Shown here one piece after another: positions 8,541-17,358 of a stretch of 39,293 nt of DNA. This DNA comes from JAJPHJ01 sp035622315. Its GTDB lineage: Bacteria; Vulcanimicrobiota; Vulcanimicrobiia; Eremiobacterales; Eremiobacteraceae. The stretch is taken from assembly GCA_035622315.1 (NCBI GenBank), contig DASPVP010000034.1, forward strand, positions 1 through 39,293, in the 5' to 3' direction. The stretch's first letter is position 1, and each line of letters opens with the position of its first letter. The translations under genes and the position numbers were made by a program. Under the pieces are notes generated by a model that worked only from the letters and a program-made list of their open reading frames with translations, had not been told where the DNA came from and did not search any database.

Positions 8541-11500
8541 TGATCGGCTCCTGGTTCGGGAAGACGATGTACGGGCCGGACGATCCGAACCCGCCTTGAC
8601 CCACAGGCGGCAGATGCGTTGGATCGATGCTCGAGCCGCTGCCCGGGAGGTTGCCGCACACCCCCGTGCTCACCGGCTGGCAATCACGCGCCAGATTGAC
8701 GACCGGCACGTCGGAGACGTTCGAGAACAGGTTCTGGATGTACATACCGTAGGTGATGCGACGATAGGCCGGCGGCGTCCACGCGATGGTCAGGTCGGTG
8801 ATCATCGATGAATGTGACGTGAGCGTGCCTGGCCCGCTATAGAGCCCTTCGCTTCCTTGCGTGCCCGCGATGTTAGGATTGTAGATGGATCCTGGGTTCT
8901 GCGGATTGACCCACGCAGGCGTTATGAGGGCCGCCTGCGAGCTCGAGTAGAGCGCGTCCGTGATCGGGATGAACAGCGGTTTGCCGTTGTAGGTCACCGC
9001 CTGGTAGATGCCCTGTCCGTACGGATAACCCGAATGGAACGTGAAGACAGGGTTGAAGGTCCAGCCGTAGTGCGGCTCGCGGTAGGTGAAGGCGAACGTG
9101 GCTTGCAGCGGCGCGATGTTCGGCGAGTGGTACACGTTGCCGAGCTGCAAGGACGCCGTGGGCAAGAATCCGCCGGGCGGGTCGTTGCCGAGTTGATTGA
9201 TGTAGGTCGCCGTCATCTGCTCGGACCAGCCGAGTGGGCGGATCGGACTCGTCAGGTCGAGCTCCACACCGGTCGCCCGTTGAAAGCCAAGATTCGAGTA
9301 CGCAGCCGGGCTGAACAACGCGGCGCCCGTCGTGACGTCCACCCCTTCGAGCGTGCGCGTGGTCTCCACGATGTCGTATCCGCGCCGATAGAACGGCGTC
9401 AACTTCGTCGCCACGCCGTTGCGGAACAGGTGGTCCCAGGATAGATCGTAGTTCGTGAACGTCGATCCGCGCAATGGATAATGCAGCGTGCCTTGCAACC
9501 CGAAGCGGTAGTTGCGCTCGAGCCAGTACAGCTGGTCGGCATAGCTCGTGCACAGCTGCGTGCCCGCGAACTGCATCGTAGCGGTCAAGGGATTGTACTT
9601 GAGGACGCCGGGGCCGCAATACATCGCGGGCAGCCCGGTCATGTTGTCGAACGACGGGATGTTCTGGAACGGCGCGAAGATGCTCCGATCGATGTCATCG
9701 CCGAGAAATGTGGGCAGCGGGATCGCAAGCGTGCGCCCGAAATTCAAGCGAGCCGCGTCTGAATCGCTGAACTTATACGCGAAACCGACGTGCGGTTCGT
9801 AGAGGCGCTGATGGCGGATGCCGTCAACGGCCGGCGGATCCTGCACGTCTCCTGGCAATAAGAAGTTGTAGCCGTCAAGTCGCACGCCGAGGAGCATCTT
9901 GATGCGCGCGTTGGGCGTGATCGTGTCCTGCAGGTACGCGCCGTAGACTTGCTGGTTGGCGGTGGGGATCTCTTGCTCTGTCGGAATCGGCGGGATCCCG
10001 TGCGGGAAGTACTTCGCGAGATAGCCGCAATCGAACGGGTGCGGCGATGGATACGGGTCGCCGCTACCCGGAACGTACGTAGCGGAACAGCCCGGTGTTC
10101 CCGAGACGATCTGCCCCATGCCGTTGACCGTGACCGGCTGCGGCACGATGAAGTCAGGGATGATGTCACCCCCCGAGGTGACCGGGATCTGGTTGAACGA
10201 CGGGATGTTGTACAAGCTGTCGAACGCGAGCAGATAGTCGACGTTATCCTCTTGGATCCCGTACGGATGCGCGAACTCGTATTTCACGCCGGCTTGGAGG
10301 TAGTGCTTCGTGCCCACGGCTCGGCTGATGTCGCTCGTCACGCCGGTGCGGATGCCGCCGTTGGCCGGCACGTAGATGCCCTGCGCCGGCAAGTATTCCT
10401 GTTGGTCTGCGAAGGTGCGGAAGTAGCGGATCCCGAGCGCGGTCGACGCGCTCAGCAGGTCTTGGTACTCGAGCTTGTATGCCGTGAACGGACTGACGTT
10501 GTACTCCGGCGAGGTGAGCGGCGCGCCAGCCACGCCGCCAGGCGTCGTCGGCAAGTAAGGACGCAACGTCCGCGGTAACACGCCTTGACCAAAGATGTAG
10601 AGGAAGGTCGGCAGCAGGCGTTGCTCGCCCGTGATCAAGCTCGCCGGATCGATCGTGTTGAGGTAGCCGTAGCCACCGTAGTCAAGATTTTGGATCACGC
10701 CTTCGTTCTGCACGAACGCCTGCAGCGATTCTTGATTGGACTTGCCAAACTTGTAGACGAGATTGTCGAGGAAGTCGCGCACCTGCTGATTCGCAGGGTT
10801 GTAGAAGGCTGACGTCCACAACGCTCCGGTGTGCGCGTTGATGTTGCTGTTCTGGGTCGGGTCGGTCGCAAACGCAGCCGCACCAATCGAGGCCGCATTC
10901 ACGCCGTAGTGCCCCCATTGGTATGCTTCGTTGAGCGCGATGAACGAGAAGTAGTTCGACAGACCGTACGAGTGCGGACCCGAGATGCCGAACTCCGTCG
11001 CGAACTGCCGTCCGAGCCCATTGAGGCTCACCTCGCTATCGAAGGTGCCGGTGGCAGGGTACGTGCCGCGCTTGGCCAGCATGGACACAAGTCCGGTCCC
11101 CGTGTCGCCATGGGTCGCGTCTCCACCGCCCGGAATGATCTCGAGCGAGCCCACGCCGTTGAGGATGTTGCTATTGCCGATGTTCTCGAACCGGTTTGCG
11201 ACCGATTGCGAGGGCTCGGTGTAGTCGATGCCTTCGAACTGGAATGAGGTCTGAAAGCTGAAGCCCCCGCGGATCAGCGCGGTGCCGTTCTTGTCGATCG
11301 TCACGCTGGGCAGCTCGCGCAGCAATTGCTTCTGATCGGTTGCGAACGACTTGCCGAGCAATTGGTTGATGCCGGTCGAGCTCAACGTGTAGCGGTCCAC
11401 GGTCTGGTCCGGTTGGTAAGCGCTCGTGGCCGAGCGCACGTGGACGATGGCGAGCGATTTGATGTTGCGCGATAGCGTGATGGTCACGCGCGTGGCCTCG

Positions 11501-11808
11501 TCCGTGGTGACCGTGAGGCCAGGGACTGAGACCAACAGATACCCTGGGGCTGAAGCGGTGACCGTGTAAGTGTCGGGCACCGCGCCGACAATCGTGAAGA
11601 TGCCCTTGCTGTCGGTTTTCGTGCGGTAAGAACCGGTGGGCGCCGTTGCCGTCACGGCGGCATCGGCGATGGGCGCGTGCGACTGCGCATCGGTCACTGT
11701 ACCGACGATTTCGCCGGTCGTCGCCGCAAGCGTTGGCGCGCACGTGATGAAGAGCGCGACCGCGATGGCCGCGCAGAGGGTGCGCAATCGGTTTGAGCGT
11801 GTTTTCAA
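8509..11808 (-). CDS. TonB-dependent receptor with N-terminal carboxypeptidase-regulatory-like domain
   Basis: A 1099-residue outer-membrane receptor. A signal peptide (about residues 1-28) is followed by a carboxypeptidase-regulatory-like beta-sandwich (about 30-115, GEIVGTVTDAQSHAPIADAAV), a plug domain (about 140-250, including LLRELPSVTIDKNGTALIRGG and a GGGDATHGDTGTG loop) and a long beta-barrel to the C-terminus. Such receptors import large ligands such as siderophores, glycans, peptides or cobamides using TonB energy; the substrate cannot be read from the sequence. The start is a TTG with no strong ribosome-binding site, so the exact N-terminus is uncertain by a few codons. It is the first gene of an operon with two lipoprotein genes. 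Confidence 0.9.
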   Translation of the reverse strand: MKTRSNRLRTLCAAIAVALFITCAPTLAATTGEIVGTVTDAQSHAPIADAAVTATAPTGSYRTKTDSKGIFTIVGAVPDTYTVTASAPGYLLVSVPGLTVTTDEATRVTITLSRNIKSLAIVHVRSATSAYQPDQTVDRYTLSSTGINQLLGKSFATDQKQLLRELPSVTIDKNGTALIRGGFSFQTSFQFEGIDYTEPSQSVANRFENIGNSNILNGVGSLEIIPGGGDATHGDTGTGLVSMLAKRGTYPATGTFDSEVSLNGLGRQFATEFGISGPHSYGLSNYFSFIALNEAYQWGHYGVNAASIGAAAFATDPTQNSNINAHTGALWTSAFYNPANQQVRDFLDNLVYKFGKSNQESLQAFVQNEGVIQNLDYGGYGYLNTIDPASLITGEQRLLPTFLYIFGQGVLPRTLRPYLPTTPGGVAGAPLTSPEYNVSPFTAYKLEYQDLLSASTALGIRYFRTFADQQEYLPAQGIYVPANGGIRTGVTSDISRAVGTKHYLQAGVKYEFAHPYGIQEDNVDYLLAFDSLYNIPSFNQIPVTSGGDIIPDFIVPQPVTVNGMGQIVSGTPGCSATYVPGSGDPYPSPHPFDCGYLAKYFPHGIPPIPTEQEIPTANQQVYGAYLQDTITPNARIKMLLGVRLDGYNFLLPGDVQDPPAVDGIRHQRLYEPHVGFAYKFSDSDAARLNFGRTLAIPLPTFLGDDIDRSIFAPFQNIPSFDNMTGLPAMYCGPGVLKYNPLTATMQFAGTQLCTSYADQLYWLERNYRFGLQGTLHYPLRGSTFTNYDLSWDHLFRNGVATKLTPFYRRGYDIVETTRTLEGVDVTTGAALFSPAAYSNLGFQRATGVELDLTSPIRPLGWSEQMTATYINQLGNDPPGGFLPTASLQLGNVYHSPNIAPLQATFAFTYREPHYGWTFNPVFTFHSGYPYGQGIYQAVTYNGKPLFIPITDALYSSSQAALITPAWVNPQNPGSIYNPNIAGTQGSEGLYSGPGTLTSHSSMITDLTIAWTPPAYRRITYGMYIQNLFSNVSDVPVVNLARDCQPVSTGVCGNLPGSGSSIDPTHLPPVGQGGFGSSGPYIVFPNQEPINVSLYAQASL

Positions 11809-11922
11809 CAGCGAACCCGTCGCCTGTGATGGAAGGAAAAAGCACGCGCCAGTCCACGCGTCGCTCGTGAACTATGAGCGCCGATGCATTAGCAGTCTAC
11901 CCGCCGCGCATTGTGGGCAACA

Positions 11923-11948
11923 AGGCTAAGATAGCCTGCCTTATCTTA
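11923..11948. promoter_or_regulatory. Overlapping inverted repeats upstream of the TonB-dependent receptor
   Basis: Two dyads overlap here: AGGCTA-N3-TAGCCT (11923-11937) and TAAGATA-N8-TATCTTA (11927-11948). They lie in the 184-bp divergent gap between the receptor and the LuxR-type gene. A weak promoter-like pair on the minus strand (TTGTTG, 18 bp, TAGACT) lies just downstream. The half-site TTAGCCT loosely resembles DtxR/IdeR-type iron boxes. An operator role is inference. Confidence 0.4.
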
Positions 11949-11992
11949 AACATGACTTAAGGTCGTGATGGTACAGTGCGTTTCGTATAGGC

Positions 11993-12262
11993 ATGATTGT
12001 GAACTCGCGAAAAGAGCGAAAGAAGAACAAAATGATTCTTTCCTCTCCTTCTCTCGCGTCTGCGACGGGGCACCCGGATACGCTGAGCAAAGTCGAAGTG
12101 CAGGTGCTCTTGCTGTATGCCGCCGGTTTCACGCGCGCAGAGATCGCGCACGAGACCGGCTTGTCCGCGCACACGATCGGTCACCATCTCACCACTGCGA
12201 AGGACAAGTTGCAAGCACGCTCGCTCGCACACGCCGTCTATCTCTTCACGCGCTCGCACTAG
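11993..12262 (+). CDS. Small LuxR/GerE-type helix-turn-helix protein
   Basis: Up to 89 residues, consisting almost only of a GerE-type DNA-binding domain (about residues 28-89): LSKVEVQVLLLYAAGFTRAEIA, then GLSAHTIGHHLTTAKDKL as recognition helix. There is no receiver or ligand-binding domain, so it is a stand-alone HTH protein like those that act in multi-component regulation. The start may be the ATG at 11993 or the one at 12032; neither has a strong ribosome-binding site. It lies between the receptor operon (divergent) and the GloVer/PstS-like operon (same direction, about 150 bp downstream) and could regulate either. That is inference. Confidence 0.75.
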   Translation: MIVNSRKERKKNKMILSSPSLASATGHPDTLSKVEVQVLLLYAAGFTRAEIAHETGLSAHTIGHHLTTAKDKLQARSLAHAVYLFTRSH

Positions 12263-12285
12263 ACACGCACGATCGCTCGCATCGC

Positions 12286-12302
12286 TTAACCAACATTTAA
12301 CC
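12286..12302 (+). promoter_or_regulatory. TTAACC direct repeat, Pho-box-like
   Basis: TTAACC (12286-12291) is repeated exactly at 12297-12302, an 11-bp period. PhoP/PhoB regulators of the phosphate response bind direct repeats with this period (TTAACA-type in Bacillus). The site is 110 bp before the GloVer-repeat gene whose operon partner is a PstS-like protein. Only two repeat units are visible. Confidence 0.5.
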
Positions 12303-12411
12303 CGCACGCGGCTCTTTTAGCCTTGTCCGAATTTGCACGCATGCGGCATGCTAGCGATGCGATGCGAAGAGGCATCGTCTAGCAATCACGTGCGTGGAGA
12401 AGGAGAAACAT

Positions 12412-13770
12412 ATGCCACGAACGCTCTTCCAAGGTGCATGGCGCGTGCTTGCGCCCCTCGGCATCGCAGCGCTTCTCTTGTCGCTGTCGGTTCCAGCACT
12501 GGCGAGCACTTTCAACGTCGTCTACAATTTCGCGGCAAATCCGGACGGATCGGCTCCCGTGCCGCAGGGTGCGTTGCTGCAGGACGCGCTCGGCAACTTG
12601 TACGGCGAGCTCTCCTCAGGCGGCACATTCGACCTGGGTGCCAACTACGGCGTTTCGAGCAACGGTGTCACCTTCGGCATCCTCTACAATTTCGGAACGG
12701 CATCGACGGATGGTGCGGGGCCGGTCGCCGGTCTTCGCAACATCTTGTTCGACGCTAACGTCACGGGCTTGGACTACGGTGTGACCGAGAGCGGCGGCGC
12801 GAACGGCGTTGGGACCGTCTTCTTGCAAAACGCCTCCGGCCCGTTCTCGACCATCTACGCCTTCCAGGGCGGCACGGATGGGGCGAACCCTGCGGGCAGA
12901 CTGCTCCCGTGGTTCAACGGAGACTACTATGGAACGACGATCGCCGGCGGCGGCTTGGCCGAAGCGGGCACCATCTTCCGGATCTCCGGATCAGGCCACT
13001 ATTCCGTGTTGCATCGCTTCAGCGGCCCCGATGGTGAGAATCCATGGGGTGGTCTGCAGTACGGTTCTGATGGAAACTTCTACGGCACCACGCTTGGCGG
13101 CGGCGCGGACGGTAACGGCGCCGTGTATCGCGTGACGCCCGGCGGTCACGTCACGGTCATCTACAGCTTCACGGGCGGCAACGATGGCGCGAACCCCTTC
13201 GGCGAGCTGGCCACGGATTTCCACGGCAATCTGTACGGCACGACCTCGTCCGGCGGAGCGAACGGCAACGGCACGATCTTCCGCGTCAACCAGTGGGGCC
13301 ACCTGACGACGTTGTATTCGTTCCCGAACGATATCAACGGCAACCCGGTCAACGGCGCTTTCCCGAACTCGACGCTGACGCTCGGCATCGAATGCTCTCA
13401 TTCAGACTTCGTGCGCCGCGCAAGCTTCGGCACGCTGCTCTCGAGTCATGCATCGGTGCGTCCGGACAACATGTCGGCTGGCGTCACCCTGTACGGCGTT
13501 ACCCCCTCGGGCGGTGCTGACAGCTCAGGCGTGGCCTTCTCGTTCAATGTCGCGACGAGCACCTACACGATTCTCTGGAACTTCACGGGCGGCACGGATG
13601 GAGCTGATCCCAACGGCAAGCTCCTGACGTCCTTCGACGGCAACATCTACGGTGTCACCGCTGGCGGCGGCTCGTCCGGTAACGGCGACGTGTTCGCTAT
13701 CGGCGGTGTGCTGCAACCAGGTACGCTTCCGCTCACTCAGCCGGCGCGGCCGGTCAAACACATTCACTAA
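12412..13770 (+). CDS. Secreted tandem-repeat protein (GloVer / TIGR03803 type)
   Basis: A 452-residue protein with a signal peptide (about 1-31, cleavage after PALA). The mature part is about seven copies of a repeat of the form 'NLYGTT..GG..GNGTIFRV...YSF.GG.DGANP', typical of the choice-of-anchor tandem-repeat GloVer family; repeat cores lie for example at NFYGTTLGGGADGNG and NLYGTTSSGGANGNG. The fold is probably a beta-propeller-like or solenoid surface domain. The function is unknown and no C-terminal anchor is evident. The start is the ATG at 12412 because AGGAGA lies at 12401-12406; an in-frame GTG at 12394 is less likely. It is the first gene of an operon with the PstS-like gene 18 bp downstream. 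Confidence 0.8.
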   Translation: MPRTLFQGAWRVLAPLGIAALLLSLSVPALASTFNVVYNFAANPDGSAPVPQGALLQDALGNLYGELSSGGTFDLGANYGVSSNGVTFGILYNFGTASTDGAGPVAGLRNILFDANVTGLDYGVTESGGANGVGTVFLQNASGPFSTIYAFQGGTDGANPAGRLLPWFNGDYYGTTIAGGGLAEAGTIFRISGSGHYSVLHRFSGPDGENPWGGLQYGSDGNFYGTTLGGGADGNGAVYRVTPGGHVTVIYSFTGGNDGANPFGELATDFHGNLYGTTSSGGANGNGTIFRVNQWGHLTTLYSFPNDINGNPVNGAFPNSTLTLGIECSHSDFVRRASFGTLLSSHASVRPDNMSAGVTLYGVTPSGGADSSGVAFSFNVATSTYTILWNFTGGTDGADPNGKLLTSFDGNIYGVTAGGGSSGNGDVFAIGGVLQPGTLPLTQPARPVKHIH

Positions 13771-13788
13771 CTCGTGAAAGGATGTAGC

Positions 13789-15285
13789 ATGACCACTCGA
13801 TCAATCGGACGGATCGCAGTCGCAGCGATCGTGCTCGCCCTGGGGGCGTCGTTCGGCGTCGCCCAGGTTCGGGCGAACACGACCCACCTGCCGGCGCTCC
13901 CGTCGAGACCGGCCACCCAGACGACGCAGACCTACTCGCACTTCAACGGTCCCTCGTTCCACCGTTTCGCCAACTCCACGAAGCGCACGACCTTCGTAGG
14001 CGGTGGTGCGACGCTGCCGGCCCTCGGTTACCTCGGATCGAACGCCAGCTCGGCCAATCCTTCGACGCCGACGACGACCTCGGTGTGGGGATACTACGCG
14101 GCGCACCTGACGAGCCCGTCGGTCACCGTGCAGTACTGCCAAACCGGTAGCGGCTTCGGCAAGAAGGTCTACGACGGTCTGTCCGGAGGCAGCGCGGGCG
14201 TGAACGGACCATGCGCGCCGCTCGGCACGAAGTCGGGATCGACTAATGGCTTCGGTGCACCCTCCGCGCTCGCTCTCACCGACCCAGACCTCGTGGCTGC
14301 GGACGCCCCGCTGCTCGAGTCCGAGTACAGCACGTTCGTGACCAACAAGGCAGCAACGCGCGGTGAACCCACCGAGCTGCCCGAGATCGTCGGCGCGATT
14401 TCGATGTTCTACAACGACCCGGACACCGGCACCACGCAGATCAACCTGACCGATGCCCAGATCTGCGGCATCGTCGAAGGCACGATCACGAACTGGAGCC
14501 AGCTCGGGTTCAAATCTCGTACCCTCACGTTCGTCTACCGCAGCGACGGCAGCGGCACGACGTTCTCCTTCTCGAACCACCTCGTGGCTGTCTGCGGAAG
14601 CACCTCGGGTTTGAACGTCAGCCAGGTCTTCTTCGACCCGACGGGCGTCTCGTGCCCCATCACCGGCACCCCGTGCGTCGTCAAGGCGGCGCCTCCCGGT
14701 GCGATCGGCGCTTCGGGCAACCCCGGCGTCATCAGCACGATCGTGGCGACAACCGGATCGATCGGTTATGCTGAGGCTGCAAACTCGCTCGCCTCGAAGA
14801 ACACTGCAGCCGGCATAAACTTCGCGACGGTCAACAGTAAGGATCCTATCAAGAACCTGCCTGAGACTGCGGCGAAGATCAGCGCCGCGACCGGCATCGC
14901 AAAAGACAGCATCATCGAGACCAACGGCGGTGCTGCCACGGTCGCTTCGCTGGCGTCGGTCGGTCTGACGCCCGCACACGCCGGCTGCGTGCTGCTCGTC
15001 AAACCCGCGAGCTACGCGAATCTGAGCGGCGGTTATCCCATCGTCGCGGTGTCGTACCATCTGTACGCGTACAGTGGGAATGGCACCAATGACACGAACC
15101 TCCGCACGCTCGCGCAAGAGCTCACAAAGAGCGGCATCAACTACAATAACAACACGAGCCCGAACATCACGACTGTCGACAAGTCGACGACGACCGTTGG
15201 CACCGGCACGACGGGGTTCTCGACCCTGCCGTCCACGTTCCAAAGCTCGATCCTAACCGCGTCGAACAGCTGCATCAACACGTAG
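13789..15285 (+). CDS. PstS-like phosphate-binding protein
   Basis: A 498-residue exported protein with an N-terminal signal peptide (about 1-30). The body matches the PstS-type periplasmic-binding fold: FVGGGATLPALGY near the start of the mature protein, a TGSGFGKK segment, TNWSQLGF, and the phosphate-loop-like RSDGSGTTFSFSNHL. It is longer than classical PstS (about 350 residues), with Ser/Thr-rich inserts and extra cysteines. The ATG at 13789 follows an AAGGA site; an in-frame GTG at 13774 is less likely. No pstC, pstA or pstB is in the window, so it may be a scavenging or accessory binder rather than part of a complete local transporter. A strong terminator follows. Confidence 0.82.
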   Translation: MTTRSIGRIAVAAIVLALGASFGVAQVRANTTHLPALPSRPATQTTQTYSHFNGPSFHRFANSTKRTTFVGGGATLPALGYLGSNASSANPSTPTTTSVWGYYAAHLTSPSVTVQYCQTGSGFGKKVYDGLSGGSAGVNGPCAPLGTKSGSTNGFGAPSALALTDPDLVAADAPLLESEYSTFVTNKAATRGEPTELPEIVGAISMFYNDPDTGTTQINLTDAQICGIVEGTITNWSQLGFKSRTLTFVYRSDGSGTTFSFSNHLVAVCGSTSGLNVSQVFFDPTGVSCPITGTPCVVKAAPPGAIGASGNPGVISTIVATTGSIGYAEAANSLASKNTAAGINFATVNSKDPIKNLPETAAKISAATGIAKDSIIETNGGAATVASLASVGLTPAHAGCVLLVKPASYANLSGGYPIVAVSYHLYAYSGNGTNDTNLRTLAQELTKSGINYNNNTSPNITTVDKSTTTVGTGTTGFSTLPSTFQSSILTASNSCINT

Positions 15286-15322
15286 CCCGCATGGGTACGT
15301 CGGCCTAGCGTCGTGCCCACCC

Positions 15323-15365
15323 AGGAGAGCCGCAGCGCCCGTAGCGCGGCTCTCCTCTTCTTTTT
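15323..15365 (+). terminator. Rho-independent terminator of the GloVer/PstS-like operon
   Basis: A perfect 11-bp stem (AGGAGAGCCGC at 15323-15333 pairing with 15346-15356), a 12-base loop and a following CTTCTTTTT tract. It lies 38 bp after the PstS-like stop codon. Confidence 0.92.
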
Positions 15366-15416
15366 GGGGGCATGGCTCTGAAGGTCCGCCGCCACATTCC
15401 CTGAGAAATCGGCCGC

Positions 15417-15980
15417 GTGAGCTGGTCGGAGCAGATAGCGCCCGTCGGGTCGTTGCTCATCGCGTTTGCGACGGTGATCTTCACCACGCTCATGCTGTCA
15501 CGGCAGGTTCGTCAGATGGAGCACGAGCGCAACGCGCTCGCGATCCTCCAGGCGATCGAGCGGCTCACCTCACCGGCCATCGTCCACGTGTTCACGCAAT
15601 TGCGCGGCGTCGACGATCGCTTTCCCGATGACGCGGCCATCCGCGAGCGCTTTGTGGGCTCGCCGGACGACGAGGCCCTCACCATGGTCGGCCAGTACGT
15701 CGAAACGATCGCGGCGCTCGCCCGCCGCCAGGTCCTGGATCCGTCCCTCATCGTCGATGCGGTTGGGCTCATGTTGCGCACGCGCTGGGCGATGATCCGC
15801 GACTTTGTCTACCGCCTGCGGGTCTACCGAGGCAACCCATATATGTTTGAGAACACGGAGTGGCTGGCTCGCTATAGCGCCTGGTGGAAAGAAATACCTC
15901 GCCCAGCCGGCGACAAGAACTACGCCGAGACGCAGTTCCCTCCCGACATCGACGCGGAGTTCGCGAGACTCAAGAAATAA
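15417..15980 (+). CDS. Small membrane protein of unknown function (DUF4760-like)
   Basis: A 187-residue protein starting at a GTG. One N-terminal membrane span (about residues 8-27, PVGSLLIAFATVIFTTLML) is followed by a soluble helical domain containing conserved-looking arginines and tryptophans (RRQVLDPSLIVDAVGLMLRTRWAMIRDFVYRLR). The arrangement resembles DUF4760-type single-span proteins, whose role is unknown. The stop codon overlaps the 3' end of the convergent kamA gene by 11 bp, so the two transcripts collide here. Confidence 0.65.
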   Translation: MSWSEQIAPVGSLLIAFATVIFTTLMLSRQVRQMEHERNALAILQAIERLTSPAIVHVFTQLRGVDDRFPDDAAIRERFVGSPDDEALTMVGQYVETIAALARRQVLDPSLIVDAVGLMLRTRWAMIRDFVYRLRVYRGNPYMFENTEWLARYSAWWKEIPRPAGDKNYAETQFPPDIDAEFARLKK

Positions 15981-17358
15981 GGCCCGCCTTGGCGATCGCG
16001 GCCGAGATCATCTGCGCCTGCGACTTCTCGTCCTTCCAGCGCGCTTGCGCCGAGGGCGACAGCTGGTCGATCGGATCGTAGTAGAGGAACCACTCGTTGG
16101 GCTTGACGCTGGGCGCGCTGTAGACGGCGATCCCGTTCTCGCGGTCGTAGTAGTCGTAGCTGTGCACGTCGCGCTTGCCGCCGCCACCGGGTGCGTCGCA
16201 GACGAACGTCGGCGTGTTGAACCCGGCCGTGGAACCGCGGACATACTTCTCGATATCGATCGCCGTCTGCACCGTCGTGCGCAGATCTTCAACGCCCTTG
16301 ACCATGTCGTGCATGTACACATAGTACGGGTGGACGTTGATGTAGCCCAACCGACGCACGAGCAGTTGCATGGTGTGCTTGTCGTCGTTGACGCCGCGGA
16401 TGAGCACGCTCTGGTTGCGCACCATGACGCCCCGCTCGAAGAGCACCTGCAAGGCCCGCTGCGTGATCCACGTGATTTCGTTCGGGTGATTGAAGTGGGT
16501 GTGCAGCATGACGTCTTTGCCGAGCGGCCGGCCTTTTTCAACCAGGGAGACTAGGGCATCCGTCCATGCCGTGTCGCTCAGGATCTTGCTCGGCATGATC
16601 GCCGGGCCTTTGGAGGCGATGCGGATGCGTCGGATGTTCGGCATGTCGAGCAGCGTCTCACCGATCTTCTTCAAGCTCTTCGCCGGCAGCTGATACGCGT
16701 CGCCGCCCGAGACGACGATGTCCTGGAGTTCCGGGCGCGACGCGATATAATCGAACGCGGCCTGCCAGCGCTGTTGATTCGTGGCGAGCTCCGCTTTCTC
16801 GACGCTGTCCGTGTCGCCACCGATCGCATACGAGCGGGTGCAGTATCGGCAGTACACCGGACACACGTTGGTGGGCAGAAAGAGAGCCTTGTCGACGTAG
16901 CGGTGCGTCAGCCCGGGTGTCGGGGAATCGTCGAGCTCGTGGAGTGAATCGAGCGAAAGCTTCGGGTGGTCGGGGAGCAGCCGTGAGGCGAGCGGGATGA
17001 ACTGCGTGCGGATGGGATCTCTATAGGGGCTCGCCCAGTCGATGAGCGAGATGGCATACGGTGAAACTCGCACGTTCATCGGCGCTTTGTGGAAGCCGGC
17101 ACGGACGTCGTCGATGAAGTGATCGGGAGCGAGCTCTTGGATGGTAGCGAGCAACTCTTCGGGGGTCTTGACGGAGCGCTGGTACTGCCACAGGTGGTTG
17201 AGGAAGGTCGCTTCATCGACATCGCGATAAGCTGGGATCTTGCGCCAGAACTCTCCTTGGAGAATGTCCATGTGCTCGAGCGCTTGCGGCGACGCCGGCG
17301 GCTTGGAGTGGAGATAGCCGGGCTCTACCGGCACTTCGAGCTTTCGTACTGCCGCCAT
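15970..17358 (-). CDS. kamA: Lysine 2,3-aminomutase (radical SAM, PLP-dependent)
   Basis: A 462-residue radical SAM enzyme that would convert L-lysine to beta-lysine in the cytoplasm. The cluster-binding CxxxCxxC is C166, C170 and C173. The C-terminal PLP region has DAPGGGGK with Lys395. Asp351 and Asp388 line up, with a constant offset of 58, with Asp293, Asp330 and Lys337 known in the Clostridium subterminale enzyme, the first two of which bind the lysine side chain. Retaining both aspartates argues for lysine rather than glutamate as substrate, and the C-terminal part rules out a short EpmB-like form. Its ATG overlaps the stop of the upstream Lrp-type gene (TAATG). No ablB acetyltransferase is adjacent, so the fate of beta-lysine (degradation, osmolyte or product) is open. 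Confidence 0.9.
   Translation of the reverse strand: MAAVRKLEVPVEPGYLHSKPPASPQALEHMDILQGEFWRKIPAYRDVDEATFLNHLWQYQRSVKTPEELLATIQELAPDHFIDDVRAGFHKAPMNVRVSPYAISLIDWASPYRDPIRTQFIPLASRLLPDHPKLSLDSLHELDDSPTPGLTHRYVDKALFLPTNVCPVYCRYCTRSYAIGGDTDSVEKAELATNQQRWQAAFDYIASRPELQDIVVSGGDAYQLPAKSLKKIGETLLDMPNIRRIRIASKGPAIMPSKILSDTAWTDALVSLVEKGRPLGKDVMLHTHFNHPNEITWITQRALQVLFERGVMVRNQSVLIRGVNDDKHTMQLLVRRLGYINVHPYYVYMHDMVKGVEDLRTTVQTAIDIEKYVRGSTAGFNTPTFVCDAPGGGGKRDVHSYDYYDRENGIAVYSAPSVKPNEWFLYYDPIDQLSPSAQARWKDEKSQAQMISAAIAKAGLIS

Noticed and set aside
13801..15243. Long open frame on the minus strand opposite the PstS-like gene
   Set aside because: It is very rich in Arg, Asp and Val with no recognisable motif, and mirrors the codon bias of the real plus-strand gene. 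It is an antisense shadow.
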